From Rhodococcus sp. W8901 (lineage in GTDB: Bacteria; Actinomycetota; Actinomycetes; Mycobacteriales; Mycobacteriaceae): a DNA stretch of 64,000 nt. The notes under the pieces were generated by a model that did no database searches, was not told the origin of the DNA, and was given only the letters and a program-made list of their open reading frames with translations. Position 1 is the stretch's first letter, and each line of letters starts with the position of its first letter. This document shows positions 16,261-24,489 of the stretch, piece after piece. The stretch spans positions 3,844,001-3,908,000 of the forward strand of contig NZ_CP054690.1 in assembly GCF_013348805.1 (NCBI RefSeq), in the 5' to 3' direction. A program made the position numbers and the translations under genes.

Positions 16261-16323
16261 CCGCGAACGAGGCGGGGCCGCGGCTGGCACTTGGGACAGC
16301 TGTACGACGAGCGGTTCATGAAC
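16257..16323. repeat. 67-bp fpg 3' end (copy B, in the functional gene)
   Basis: This is the partner of the repeat at 15678-15744, in the same orientation, so the pair is a direct repeat. It contains the last 21 codons and stop of the intact fpg and the first bases of the overlapping hypothetical gene. Confidence 0.9.
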
Positions 16324-17123
16324 TTCTCGCGCCGGATGGGCGCACCGCATCGCCGGCACGGCAGATTCTCCTGCCCGTATGCGGCGAGCGAGCGGTCGAA
16401 GTAGCCGGACTGCCCGTTCACGTTGACGTACAACGCGTCGAACGACGTGCCGCCCTGTGCGAGCGCCTCGGTCATGACGGATTCGACCGCCTCGAGGAGG
16501 CTGCGCAGTCGCGGTCCACTGATCTTGTCCGTCGGGCGATTGCCGTGAATTTCGGCGCGCCACAGGGCCTCGTCGGCGTAGATGTTCCCCACTCCCGACA
16601 CGACCGTCTGGTCGAGCAGGGCCCGCTTGATCTCGGTGTGCTTGCCCCGCAACACCTTCACGACCCGGTCGGGGTCGAATCGCGGATCCAGTGGGTCGCG
16701 GGCGATGTGCGCCACCGAATCCGGTAGTTCCGTGCCGTCGACCGTGACGAGATCGGCGAGCGCCCACCCACCGAATGTGCGCTGATCGACGAAGCGCAGG
16801 TCGGTTCCCGACGCGAGCCGGGCCCGGATCCGCAGGTGCTTCTCGTCGGCGGCCGAGGGTTCCTGCACGAGCATCTGGCCGCTCATCCCGAGGTGGACGA
16901 CCAGCGCGACGTTGCTCGGCTCGAGGATCAGCCAGAGATACTTGCCGCGACGCTCAGCGGCGGCGATGGTCTCGCCCTCGATCCGACGGGCCATGTCGAT
17001 CGAACCGGGCAGGTGCCGACGGACCGCACGGGGATGCAGCACGTCGACCCTGTCGACGGTGTGGCCGACGACGTGAGCCTCGAGGCCACGTCGGACGACC
17101 TCGACCTCGGGAAGTTCGGGCAC
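16257..17123 (-). CDS. fpg: formamidopyrimidine-DNA glycosylase
   Basis: The 288-residue base-excision repair enzyme removes 8-oxoguanine and formamidopyrimidines and nicks the DNA. The GTG start gives the invariant N-terminus [13 protein letters not shown], with Pro2 and Glu3 catalytic. H2TH-region and zinc-finger cysteines (CRRCGAP ... CPKC) are present at the C-terminus. An in-frame extension beyond this start reaches into rnc and is not used by the family. It lies 25 bp after rnc, in the same order as in mycobacteria. Confidence 0.96.
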   Translation of the reverse strand: MPELPEVEVVRRGLEAHVVGHTVDRVDVLHPRAVRRHLPGSIDMARRIEGETIAAAERRGKYLWLILEPSNVALVVHLGMSGQMLVQEPSAADEKHLRIRARLASGTDLRFVDQRTFGGWALADLVTVDGTELPDSVAHIARDPLDPRFDPDRVVKVLRGKHTEIKRALLDQTVVSGVGNIYADEALWRAEIHGNRPTDKISGPRLRSLLEAVESVMTEALAQGGTSFDALYVNVNGQSGYFDRSLAAYGQENLPCRRCGAPIRREKFMNRSSYSCPKCQPRPRLVRG

Positions 17124-17148
17124 GGTCCGTCTCGCTCGATTCGAAGGG

Positions 17149-17934
17149 TTACTTCTCGGCGACGGACTCGTCGGCCCCGGCAGGTCCCGAAGACTGGGCG
17201 GCCTCAGCGGACTCGGACAGCGCACTCCAGGCCGTGCTGGCGGCCTTCTGCTCCGCTTCCTTCTTGGAACGACCCACACCCACACCGAGGGCGCCACCGG
17301 CGACGACGACCGTCGCGGTGAATTCCTTGTCGTGGTCCGGACCGGTCGCGGTGATCTCGTACACCGGCACGCCGACTCCGCGTTCCGCGGTGAGTTCCTG
17401 GAGGCTGGTCTTCCAGTCCAGGCCGGCACCCAGTTTCGGAGCGCGGGCGAGCAGATCGGCGAACAGGTCGAGCACTACCCGACGGGCGGTGTCGATGCCG
17501 TGTTCCAGGTGGATCGCGCCGAGGAGCGACTCCATGCCGTCGGCGAGGATGCTGGGCTTGTCACGGCCGCCCGTCATCTCCTCGCCCTTGCCGAGGAGTA
17601 GATGCGCACCGAGCCCGCCCGGGCCGAGACCACGCGCGACCTCGGCCAAGGCATGCATGTTCACGATGCTGGCGCGAATCTTCGCGAGTTCGCCCTCGGA
17701 CTTCTCCGGGTGCGCGAGATAGAGCCGCTCGGTGATCGTCAGTCCGAGGACCGAGTCGCCGAGGAACTCGAGACGCTCGTTGGTGGGCAACCCGCCGTGC
17801 TCGTACGCGTACGAGCGGTGCGTGATCGCCAACGTCAACAGCGGCTCCTGCAGAGGCACGCCAAGAGCGGCGAGGAGCGATGCGTGATCCCCCTCGCCGC
17901 CGGCGGGTGCTGTATTGCTTTTTATGCTGGTCAC
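17149..17934 (-). CDS. rnc: ribonuclease III
   Basis: The 261-residue double-strand-specific endoribonuclease processes rRNA precursors. The catalytic domain has the signature [14 protein letters not shown] (about 47-60) and a downstream acidic motif ([15 protein letters not shown]). A C-terminal dsRNA-binding domain (about 158-228) ends in a disordered acidic tail. The GTG start lies 16 bp after the rpmF stop; the longer frame overlaps rpmF and is unlikely. Confidence 0.95.
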   Translation of the reverse strand: MTSIKSNTAPAGGEGDHASLLAALGVPLQEPLLTLAITHRSYAYEHGGLPTNERLEFLGDSVLGLTITERLYLAHPEKSEGELAKIRASIVNMHALAEVARGLGPGGLGAHLLLGKGEEMTGGRDKPSILADGMESLLGAIHLEHGIDTARRVVLDLFADLLARAPKLGAGLDWKTSLQELTAERGVGVPVYEITATGPDHDKEFTATVVVAGGALGVGVGRSKKEAEQKAASTAWSALSESAEAAQSSGPAGADESVAEK

Positions 17935-17950
17935 AGCGCCACAGAACAGA

Positions 17951-18133
17951 CTAGACCGCGGCGGTAACCTGACGGCCCTTGTAGGTGCCGCAAGACGGGC
18001 ACGCGACGTGGGGCAGGGTCTTCTCGCCACAGCCACGGTTGGGGCAGGTGATGAGGGTGGGCGCAGTGGTCTTCCACTGGCTCCGTCGCGACCTCGTGTT
18101 GGACCGCGACATTCTGCGCTTGGGAACAGCCAC
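17951..18133 (-). CDS. rpmF: ribosomal protein bL32
   Basis: This is a 60-residue protein with the L32 N-terminus [20 protein letters not shown] and a four-cysteine zinc ribbon (CPNRGC ... CPSC). It starts 2 bp after the yceD stop, the standard bacterial yceD-rpmF pairing. Confidence 0.97.
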   Translation of the reverse strand: MAVPKRRMSRSNTRSRRSQWKTTAPTLITCPNRGCGEKTLPHVACPSCGTYKGRQVTAAV

Positions 18134-18135
18134 GT

Positions 18136-18753
18136 CTACTTCTCCTCGTTGATCTTGCTGGCATCAGCATGTGCATTGCTGGCTTCGGATCCTGCACCGA
18201 ATTTGGCTGCGAGCCCAGCCCAGCGAGGATCCATTGTCTCATGACTGTGTCCCGATTCGGCAATCGCCAGGCGAACGCCACATTCGGGGCACAGTCCCTC
18301 ACAATCGTCGCTGCACAACGGCTGGAGCGGAAGCTCCAATCCGACGGCATCGACGATCACCGGCTCGAGGTCGATCTCGTCGTCCACGATCCGGTAGACC
18401 TCATCCTCCTCGGTGGTCTCCTCGGTGGCGCTGTCCGGGTACGCGAACAGTTCCGTGAGGTGAAGATCCACCGTGTCGGTGAACGGCTCGAGGCACCGTG
18501 AGCACTCGCCCACCGTGTCCGCGTGAACGGACCCGGTGACGAGGACACCCTCGGACACCGACTCGAGCCGTAGGTCGAGCTCCACGTCCGTGCCCTTTTC
18601 GATCGCGACCAGGTCGAGACCGATCCGATTGGGAGCCGGTACCACCCGCGACACAGTGTGCATCGAACCTGGACGACGGCCCAGCGAGAGCGTGTCCAGC
18701 ACGAAACCCGCGTCCCGAGTGGGGCGCGAGGAACTGCGATGATGGGAAGGCAA
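18136..18753 (-). CDS. YceD/DUF177 family protein
   Basis: The DUF177 protein has the usual [14 protein letters not shown] opening, a central CSRCLEPF and a C-terminal [13 protein letters not shown] cluster that may bind zinc. YceD proteins are linked to 23S rRNA or ribosome assembly and are nearly always followed by rpmF. The start is uncertain: TTG at 18753 has AAAGAGA at a good distance and gives 205 residues, while ATG codons at 18777 and 18792 lack a clear ribosome site. Confidence 0.85.
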   Translation of the reverse strand: MPSHHRSSSRPTRDAGFVLDTLSLGRRPGSMHTVSRVVPAPNRIGLDLVAIEKGTDVELDLRLESVSEGVLVTGSVHADTVGECSRCLEPFTDTVDLHLTELFAYPDSATEETTEEDEVYRIVDDEIDLEPVIVDAVGLELPLQPLCSDDCEGLCPECGVRLAIAESGHSHETMDPRWAGLAAKFGAGSEASNAHADASKINEEK

Positions 18754-18893
18754 CGAATTCTCTTTCGGGAAGCACATGGAACGGGCAACCATTCCACGGT
18801 ACGCGATCAGGTGCCCAGGAAGGAAATCGGTAGGAAATCGGCCGGAAGACGGCCGGATTCGGGGTCGCCGGAACGGCCGGTACTACGGGCCTA

Positions 18894-19649
18894 CTACCGC
18901 CGACGTTCGCCGTAGCCGGCGTCGTAGTCCGGAACCCCGGTACCGGTCCGCAACTGCTGCCGCCCCCGTCCGACCGACCGGATGGTGCCGTTCAGGAAGT
19001 CCTCGAACTCGGCGAGCTTGGTGTCGACGTACAGGTCGCACTCCGAACGCAGGCGATCCGATTCCGCGTGGGCCGCATCGATCACCCGCGCCGACTCGGC
19101 GTTGGCGGCCTGTACGACCTCGGCCTGTGAGACGAGCCGTTCCTGCTCGGCGACACCGTCGGCGACCGACCGCTCGTACGACGCCTTGCCGGACTCGATC
19201 ATGCGGTCCGACTCGGCCCGCGCACGGCCTGTCACCGAGTCGTACTCGCGCTGGCCCTCGGCCACGGTGGCGTCCGCCTCGTCGCGGGCGTCGTGCACCA
19301 ACTGTTCGGCGTGCGACCGCGCCTCGGCGACCATCCGGTCGGCCTGCGCCTTGGCATCGGCGAGGATGCGGTCCGCGTTCTCGCGGGCATCGGTGACCGT
19401 CTCGTGCGCCTGCGCGTTCGCGCTCGACACGGTCTGCTCCGCGTTCTGGCGTGCGTCGCCGACGAGCTTGTCCCGGTGGTCCAGGACGTCCTGCGCGTCG
19501 TCCAGCTCGCCAGGAATCGCGTCCCGCACGTCATCCAGTAGCTCGAGCACGTCGCCACGCGGAACGACGCACCCCGCGGTCATCGGAACTCCACGCGCCT
19601 CCTCGACGATCGCGACAAGCTCGTCGAGTGCCTCGAATACCCGGTACAC
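18894..19649 (-). CDS. sepIVA: SepIVA-like DivIVA-domain septation protein
   Basis: The 251-residue, almost entirely coiled-coil protein has an N-terminal DivIVA-like segment (VYRVFEALDELVAIVEEARG) and long alanine/glutamate heptads up to about residue 225. Sequence and position after fpg-rnc-yceD match M. tuberculosis Rv2927c (SepIVA), which acts in septation and polar growth; that assignment comes from memory. GTG at 19649 corresponds to the mycobacterial start. The C-terminus (GVPDYDAGYGERRR) is short and charged. Confidence 0.88.
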   Translation of the reverse strand: MYRVFEALDELVAIVEEARGVPMTAGCVVPRGDVLELLDDVRDAIPGELDDAQDVLDHRDKLVGDARQNAEQTVSSANAQAHETVTDARENADRILADAKAQADRMVAEARSHAEQLVHDARDEADATVAEGQREYDSVTGRARAESDRMIESGKASYERSVADGVAEQERLVSQAEVVQAANAESARVIDAAHAESDRLRSECDLYVDTKLAEFEDFLNGTIRSVGRGRQQLRTGTGVPDYDAGYGERRR

Positions 19650-19705
19650 GCACAACCCCAATCGTCAGTGCCATCGCTGGTGCTGGAATCCAGTCTGCCC
19701 CAGTT

Positions 19706-19724
19706 GCGGCGGCTCAGCCGCCGC
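19706..19724 (-). terminator. hairpin downstream of coaD
   Basis: GCGGCGGCT and AGCCGCCGC are perfect inverted arms separated by a single base, in the 149-bp gap between coaD and sepIVA. There is no U-run, and the very short loop makes the function uncertain. Confidence 0.3.
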
Positions 19725-19798
19725 GGCTGCCGGTGTGTCGGCCGTTGTGTTGCGCTCGACAGCCGGACGGCGCGGCCGAGCGGGACCGTCCGACCCTT

Positions 19799-20293
19799 TC
19801 AGGAGTTCTCGGCGGCCCGTTCGGCGATCCTGCTCATCAGCCGCGCATGCACCTTCTCGGGGACCATGTCCGCCACGTCGCCACCGAACGTCGCGACCTC
19901 CTTGACCAGCGAGCTGGACAGGAAACTGTAGGTGGGATTGGTCGGGATGAAGAGGGTGTCGACACCCGAGAGCTTCTGGTTCATCTGCGCCATCTGCAGC
20001 TCGTAGTCGAAGTCGTTGGCGCCGCGCAGGCCCTTGACGATCGCCGAGATCCCTTGCGACTTGGCGTAATCCACCAGCAGTCCGTGCCACGACGCGACCC
20101 GCACGTTGGACAGGTGGCTGGTGGCGTCCTCGAGCATCTCGATGCGCTCGTCGACGGTGAACAGACCACGCTTGCTCTTGTTGATCATCACGGTCACGAT
20201 GACTTCGTCGAACAGCGCCGCGGCGCGTCCGATCACGTCCAGGTGACCGTTCGTCACGGGGTCGAAGGATCCAGGGCACACAGCGCCAGTCAT
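19799..20293 (-). CDS. coaD: phosphopantetheine adenylyltransferase
   Basis: The 164-residue enzyme carries out the penultimate step of coenzyme A synthesis. The nucleotidyltransferase motif [14 protein letters not shown] (about 6-19) with the HxGH-like TNGH is present, as is the C-terminal [13 protein letters not shown] signature. The ATG overlaps the rsmD stop as ATGA, so the pair is co-translated. Confidence 0.97.
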   Translation of the reverse strand: MTGAVCPGSFDPVTNGHLDVIGRAAALFDEVIVTVMINKSKRGLFTVDERIEMLEDATSHLSNVRVASWHGLLVDYAKSQGISAIVKGLRGANDFDYELQMAQMNQKLSGVDTLFIPTNPTYSFLSSSLVKEVATFGGDVADMVPEKVHARLMSRIAERAAENS

Positions 20294-20856
20294 GAATCCA
20301 GACCGTAGCAGGTGGCGACCTCGATTCTGGTCTCGCCGTAGCGCTTGGCGCGCTCGGCGCGCATGCCCTCGGGCCACGACGTCTCCGGCGAGCGCGACGA
20401 CCGTTCGACGACCACGATCGATCCCTCCCCGACCCAGCCGTTGTCCAGCAGTGCGGCGAGGGCGGCAGTCACCGCGTCCTCGCTCACGGCGTACGGCGGA
20501 TCGGCCAGCACGACGTCGTATTCACGTTCCGCCGTGCCGCCCACGACGGCCGCGACCGGTGCGGTCCGCACGACCGCACCGGACAGGCCGACCTCCGCCA
20601 CGTTCTGCTTGATGACGGCGGCCGCCTTCGTATCCGACTCGACGAGCAACACGTGCTCGGCGCCGCGGGAGAGCGCCTCGAGCCCGAGGGCGCCGGAACC
20701 TGCGTACAGGTCGAGCACGGCGGCGCCCTCGAGGTCGATACGGCTGTCGAGCGAACTGAACAGGGCCTCGCGGACTCGTTCGGACGTCGGCCGGGTCCCG
20801 CTCGCGGGAACCTTCAAACGTCTGCCTCCGGCACGGCCGGCGACGATTCTTGTCAC
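20290..20856 (-). CDS. rsmD: 16S rRNA (guanine966-N2)-methyltransferase
   Basis: The 188-residue SAM-dependent methyltransferase has motif [19 protein letters not shown] and the catalytic NPPY-type motif as LADPPYAV. The GTG start yields [14 protein letters not shown], the usual RsmD opening; the longer frame overlaps pyc. The pairing with coaD is typical across bacteria. Confidence 0.94.
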   Translation of the reverse strand: MTRIVAGRAGGRRLKVPASGTRPTSERVREALFSSLDSRIDLEGAAVLDLYAGSGALGLEALSRGAEHVLLVESDTKAAAVIKQNVAEVGLSGAVVRTAPVAAVVGGTAEREYDVVLADPPYAVSEDAVTAALAALLDNGWVGEGSIVVVERSSRSPETSWPEGMRAERAKRYGETRIEVATCYGLDS

Positions 20857-20884
20857 GCTGCAGTCCTGTTCACTCGCCTGGTCG

Positions 20885-23800
20885 TCAGTCGTTGCCGGCG
20901 GTCTCCCGTGTCGAGACGACCGCCAGGAGGTCGCCGCCCTCGACCTGCTGGACGCCGCCGATGGCAACGCGCGTGACGATACCGCTGCGGGGTGCTGTGA
21001 TCGCCGCCTCCATCTTCATGGCCTCGATCGTCGCGACGGTGTCGCCCGCGGTGACGTGCTGCCCCTCGCCGACGACGAGGGTGACGACGCCGGCGAACGG
21101 CGCAGCGATGTGGGCGGGGTTGTTCTTGTCGGCCTTCTCCGCGGCCGGGACCTCGCTGGCGATGGAGCGGTCACGGACCGACACCGGGCGGAGTTGGCCG
21201 TTGAGGATGCACATGACGGTGCGGTAGCCGCGCTCGTCGGGTTCGGAGATGGCCTCGAGTCCGATGAGCAGTTCGACGCCCTTACCGAGCTTGACGCGGT
21301 GTTCCTCGCTGCGGCGCAGGCCGTAGAAGAACTGGTTGGCCGAGAGCTGCGAGGTGTCGCCGTACTTGTCGCGGTGCTCCTCGAACTCCTTGGTGGGGCC
21401 GGGGAACAGCAGCCGGTTGAGCGTGGCCTGGCGTTCCTTCGACGACCCCGACAGACCCTTCTCGTCCTCCGCGGTCAGCGGGGTTTCCGGCTTCGCGGCG
21501 CCGCGGCCTTCGAGGGCCTTGCTGCGGAACGGTTCGGGCCAGCCGCCGGGCGGGGTGCCGAGTTCGCCGCGCAGGAATCCGACGACGGAGTCGGGGATGT
21601 CGAACTTGGCGGGGTCGGCGGCGAATTCGTCGGCCGCGACGTCGGCGCCGACGAGGTGCAGGGCGAGGTCGCCGACGACCTTGGACGACGGGGTGACCTT
21701 GACGAGGCGGCCGAGCATGCGGTCGGCGGCGGCGTACTTGGCCTCGACCTCCTCGAACCGGTCACCGAGCCCGAGGGCGATGGCCTGCTGGCGCAGGTTC
21801 GAGAGCTGCCCGCCGGGGATCTCGTGGGTGTAGACGCGTCCGGTCGGGGCCGGCAGGCCGGACTCGAACGGCGCGTACACCTTTCGCAGGGCCTCCCAGT
21901 AGGGCTCGAGGTCGCACACGGCCTGGAGGTCGATGCCGGTGTCGTGTTCGCTGTGCGCGGCGGCCGCGACGATCGCCGAGAGCGCGGGCTGGCTGGTGGT
22001 GCCGGCGAGCGGGGCGGCGGCGCCGTCGACGGCGTCCGCACCGGCCTGCCAGGCGGCGAGGTAGGTCGCGAGCTGGCCACCGGGGGTGTCGTGGGTGTGC
22101 ACGTGCACGGGCAGGTCGAAGTTGGAACGCAGCGCGGACACGAGCTTCGCCGCGGCCGGGGCGCGCAGCAGTCCGGCCATGTCCTTGATCGCCAGGATGT
22201 GCGCACCCGCCTCGACGATCTCCTCGGCCAGGCGGAGGTAGTAGTCCAGGGTGTAGAGGTTCTCGTTCGGGTTCGACAAGTCGCCGGTGTACGAGAGCGC
22301 CACCTCGGCGACGGTGGTGCCGGTCTCGCGGACGGCCTCGATCGCGGGACGCATCTGGTCGACGTTGTTGAGGGCGTCGAAGATCCGGAAGATGTCGATA
22401 CCGGTGTCGGCGGCCTCCTGCACGAAGGCGCGGGTCACCTTCTCCGGGTAGGGGGTGTAGCCGACGGTGTTGCGACCGCGCAGCAGCATCTGGAGGTTGA
22501 TGTTCGGCACCGCCTCCCGCAGCGCGGCGAGGCGGTACCAGGGGTCCTCGTGCAGGAACCGCAGCGCCACATCGTAGGTCGCGCCGCCCCACGCCTCGAT
22601 CGAGAGCAGTTCGGGGGTCATCCGCGCGACGTGGCCGGCGACGTCGAGCAGACCGGAGGTACGAACGCGCGTCGCGAGCAGCGACTGGTGGGCATCGCGG
22701 AATGTGGTGTCGGTGACCGCGAGGGCCTTCTGCTCGCGCAGTGCCTTCGCGAACCCCTCGGGACCGAGCGCCAGCAGCCTCTGGCGGGAGCCGTCCGGGG
22801 CCGGAGCGGACAGGTCGATCGCCGGCAGTTTGTCCTGCGGGTACACGGTGGTCGGCCGGGCGCCGTGCGGCTTGTTGACCGTGACGTCCGCGAGGTAGTT
22901 GAGGATCTTGGTGCCGCGGTCGGCCGAGCTGCGCAGGGTCAGCAGCTCCGGGCGCTCCTCGATGAAAGAGGTCGTGACGCGTCCCGCGCGGAAGTCCGCG
23001 TCGTCCAGCACCGCCTGCAGGAACGGGATGTTCGTCGACACACCGCGAATACGGAACTCGGTGACGGCGCGACGGGCCCGCGCGACGGCGGCCTCGAGAT
23101 CGCGGCCGCGGCAGGTGAGCTTGACGAGCATCGAGTCGAAGTAGGCGCCCACCTCGGCGCCCAGGTTCGCGCCGCCGTCGAGTCGGACGCCCGCGCCGCC
23201 CGGGGTGCGGTACGCGGTGATGCGGCCGGTGTCGGGACGGAATCCGTTGGCCGGGTCCTCGGTGGTGATGCGGCACTGCAGGGCCGCGCCGCGGATCGTG
23301 ATCGCGTCCTGGGACAGGCCCAGATCTTCGAGGGTCTCGCCGGACGCGATGCGCAGCTGCGCCTGCACCAGGTCGACGTCGGTGATCTCCTCGGTGACCG
23401 TGTGCTCCACCTGGATCCGCGGATTCATCTCGATGAACACGTGATTGCCGCGGGTGTCGAGGAGGAACTCGACGGTGCCGGCGCACTGGTAGCCGATCTG
23501 CTTCGCGAACGCGACCGCGTCCGCGCAGATCCGATCCCGCAGCGCCGGATCGAGATTCGGTGCCGGCGCCAGCTCGATCACCTTCTGGTGACGGCGCTGG
23601 ACCGAGCAGTCCCGCTCGAAGAGGTGGATCACCCCGCCCTGGCCGTCGGCGAGGATCTGCACCTCGATGTGGCGAGGGTCGATCACCGCCTGCTCGAGGA
23701 ACACCGTCGGGTCACCGAACGCCGACTCGGCCTCACGCGAGGCGGCCTCGATCGATTCGCGCAACTGTGCGCGCTCGGCGACCCGGCGCATGCCGCGTCC

Positions 23801-24292
23801 GCCACCGCCGGCGACGGCCTTGACGAAGACCGGGAACTCCATGTCCTCCGCGGCCGCGAGCAACTCCTCGACATCCGCCGACGGCTCGGACGACGCCAGC
23901 ACCGGCAGGCCCGCCGCCTTCGCCGCCGCGATCGCGCGCGCCTTGTTTCCGGTCAACTCGAGGATCTCCGCCGACGGGCCGACGAAGGTGATGCCCTTCG
24001 CCGCGCACGCCGCCGCGAGGTCCGGGTTCTCCGACAAGAACCCGTAGCCCGGGTAGATCGCGTCCGCGCCGGCCCGCTCGGCCGCCGACACGATCTCCTC
24101 GACCGACAGGTACGCGCGGACCGGGTGGCCGACCTCGCCGATCTGGTAGGCCTCGTCGGCCTTCAGACGGTGCACCGAGTTGCGGTCTTCGTACGGGAAC
24201 ACCGCGACCGTTCCGGCGCCCAGTTCGTAGGCGGCACGGAACGCGCGGATCGCGATTTCGCCGCGGTTGGCGACGAGAACTTTGGTGAACAT
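20885..24292 (-). CDS. pyc: pyruvate carboxylase
   Basis: The 1135-residue biotin enzyme makes oxaloacetate from pyruvate and bicarbonate, refilling the TCA cycle. Domains in order are biotin carboxylase (MFTKVLVANRGEIAIRAFRA, ATP-grasp GGGGRGMR near 160), carboxyltransferase (TFRDAHQSLLATRVRT near 530, metal-site residues in HTHDTPGG), a PYC-type linker and a C-terminal biotinyl domain with the acceptor lysine in EAMKMEA. Length matches single-chain Pyc. Transcription starts in the 197-bp gap after recG. Confidence 0.97.
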   Translation of the reverse strand: MFTKVLVANRGEIAIRAFRAAYELGAGTVAVFPYEDRNSVHRLKADEAYQIGEVGHPVRAYLSVEEIVSAAERAGADAIYPGYGFLSENPDLAAACAAKGITFVGPSAEILELTGNKARAIAAAKAAGLPVLASSEPSADVEELLAAAEDMEFPVFVKAVAGGGGRGMRRVAERAQLRESIEAASREAESAFGDPTVFLEQAVIDPRHIEVQILADGQGGVIHLFERDCSVQRRHQKVIELAPAPNLDPALRDRICADAVAFAKQIGYQCAGTVEFLLDTRGNHVFIEMNPRIQVEHTVTEEITDVDLVQAQLRIASGETLEDLGLSQDAITIRGAALQCRITTEDPANGFRPDTGRITAYRTPGGAGVRLDGGANLGAEVGAYFDSMLVKLTCRGRDLEAAVARARRAVTEFRIRGVSTNIPFLQAVLDDADFRAGRVTTSFIEERPELLTLRSSADRGTKILNYLADVTVNKPHGARPTTVYPQDKLPAIDLSAPAPDGSRQRLLALGPEGFAKALREQKALAVTDTTFRDAHQSLLATRVRTSGLLDVAGHVARMTPELLSIEAWGGATYDVALRFLHEDPWYRLAALREAVPNINLQMLLRGRNTVGYTPYPEKVTRAFVQEAADTGIDIFRIFDALNNVDQMRPAIEAVRETGTTVAEVALSYTGDLSNPNENLYTLDYYLRLAEEIVEAGAHILAIKDMAGLLRAPAAAKLVSALRSNFDLPVHVHTHDTPGGQLATYLAAWQAGADAVDGAAAPLAGTTSQPALSAIVAAAAHSEHDTGIDLQAVCDLEPYWEALRKVYAPFESGLPAPTGRVYTHEIPGGQLSNLRQQAIALGLGDRFEEVEAKYAAADRMLGRLVKVTPSSKVVGDLALHLVGADVAADEFAADPAKFDIPDSVVGFLRGELGTPPGGWPEPFRSKALEGRGAAKPETPLTAEDEKGLSGSSKERQATLNRLLFPGPTKEFEEHRDKYGDTSQLSANQFFYGLRRSEEHRVKLGKGVELLIGLEAISEPDERGYRTVMCILNGQLRPVSVRDRSIASEVPAAEKADKNNPAHIAAPFAGVVTLVVGEGQHVTAGDTVATIEAMKMEAAITAPRSGIVTRVAIGGVQQVEGGDLLAVVSTRETAGND

Positions 24293-24395
24293 GGGAAGAA
24301 AAGTACCGTGCCGCAGGCCACTCCGCGGAGGCACCCTCTCACGATGCGGGATGCTTCGCAAGCTTCACAAATCTCGCCCCTGACGTGCAAAATTG

Positions 24396-24409
24396 GCAAG
24401 TTTGCAAAC
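24396..24409. promoter_or_regulatory. candidate regulator site upstream of pyc (TTTGCAAA palindrome)
   Basis: GCAAGTTTGCAAAC contains a perfect 8-bp palindrome about 105 bp upstream of the pyc start. It resembles RamB-type sites (CTTTGCAAA core) known for carbon-metabolism genes of corynebacteria. The match is by eye and the regulator is inferred. Confidence 0.35.
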
Positions 24410-24489
24410 AAGAGAAGAACCGTGCTGGACAGACACCCGCCAGACCGTTCGTGCGGTTCCGCGTGGCCGGATCCGGCACGGTTCTCCGG

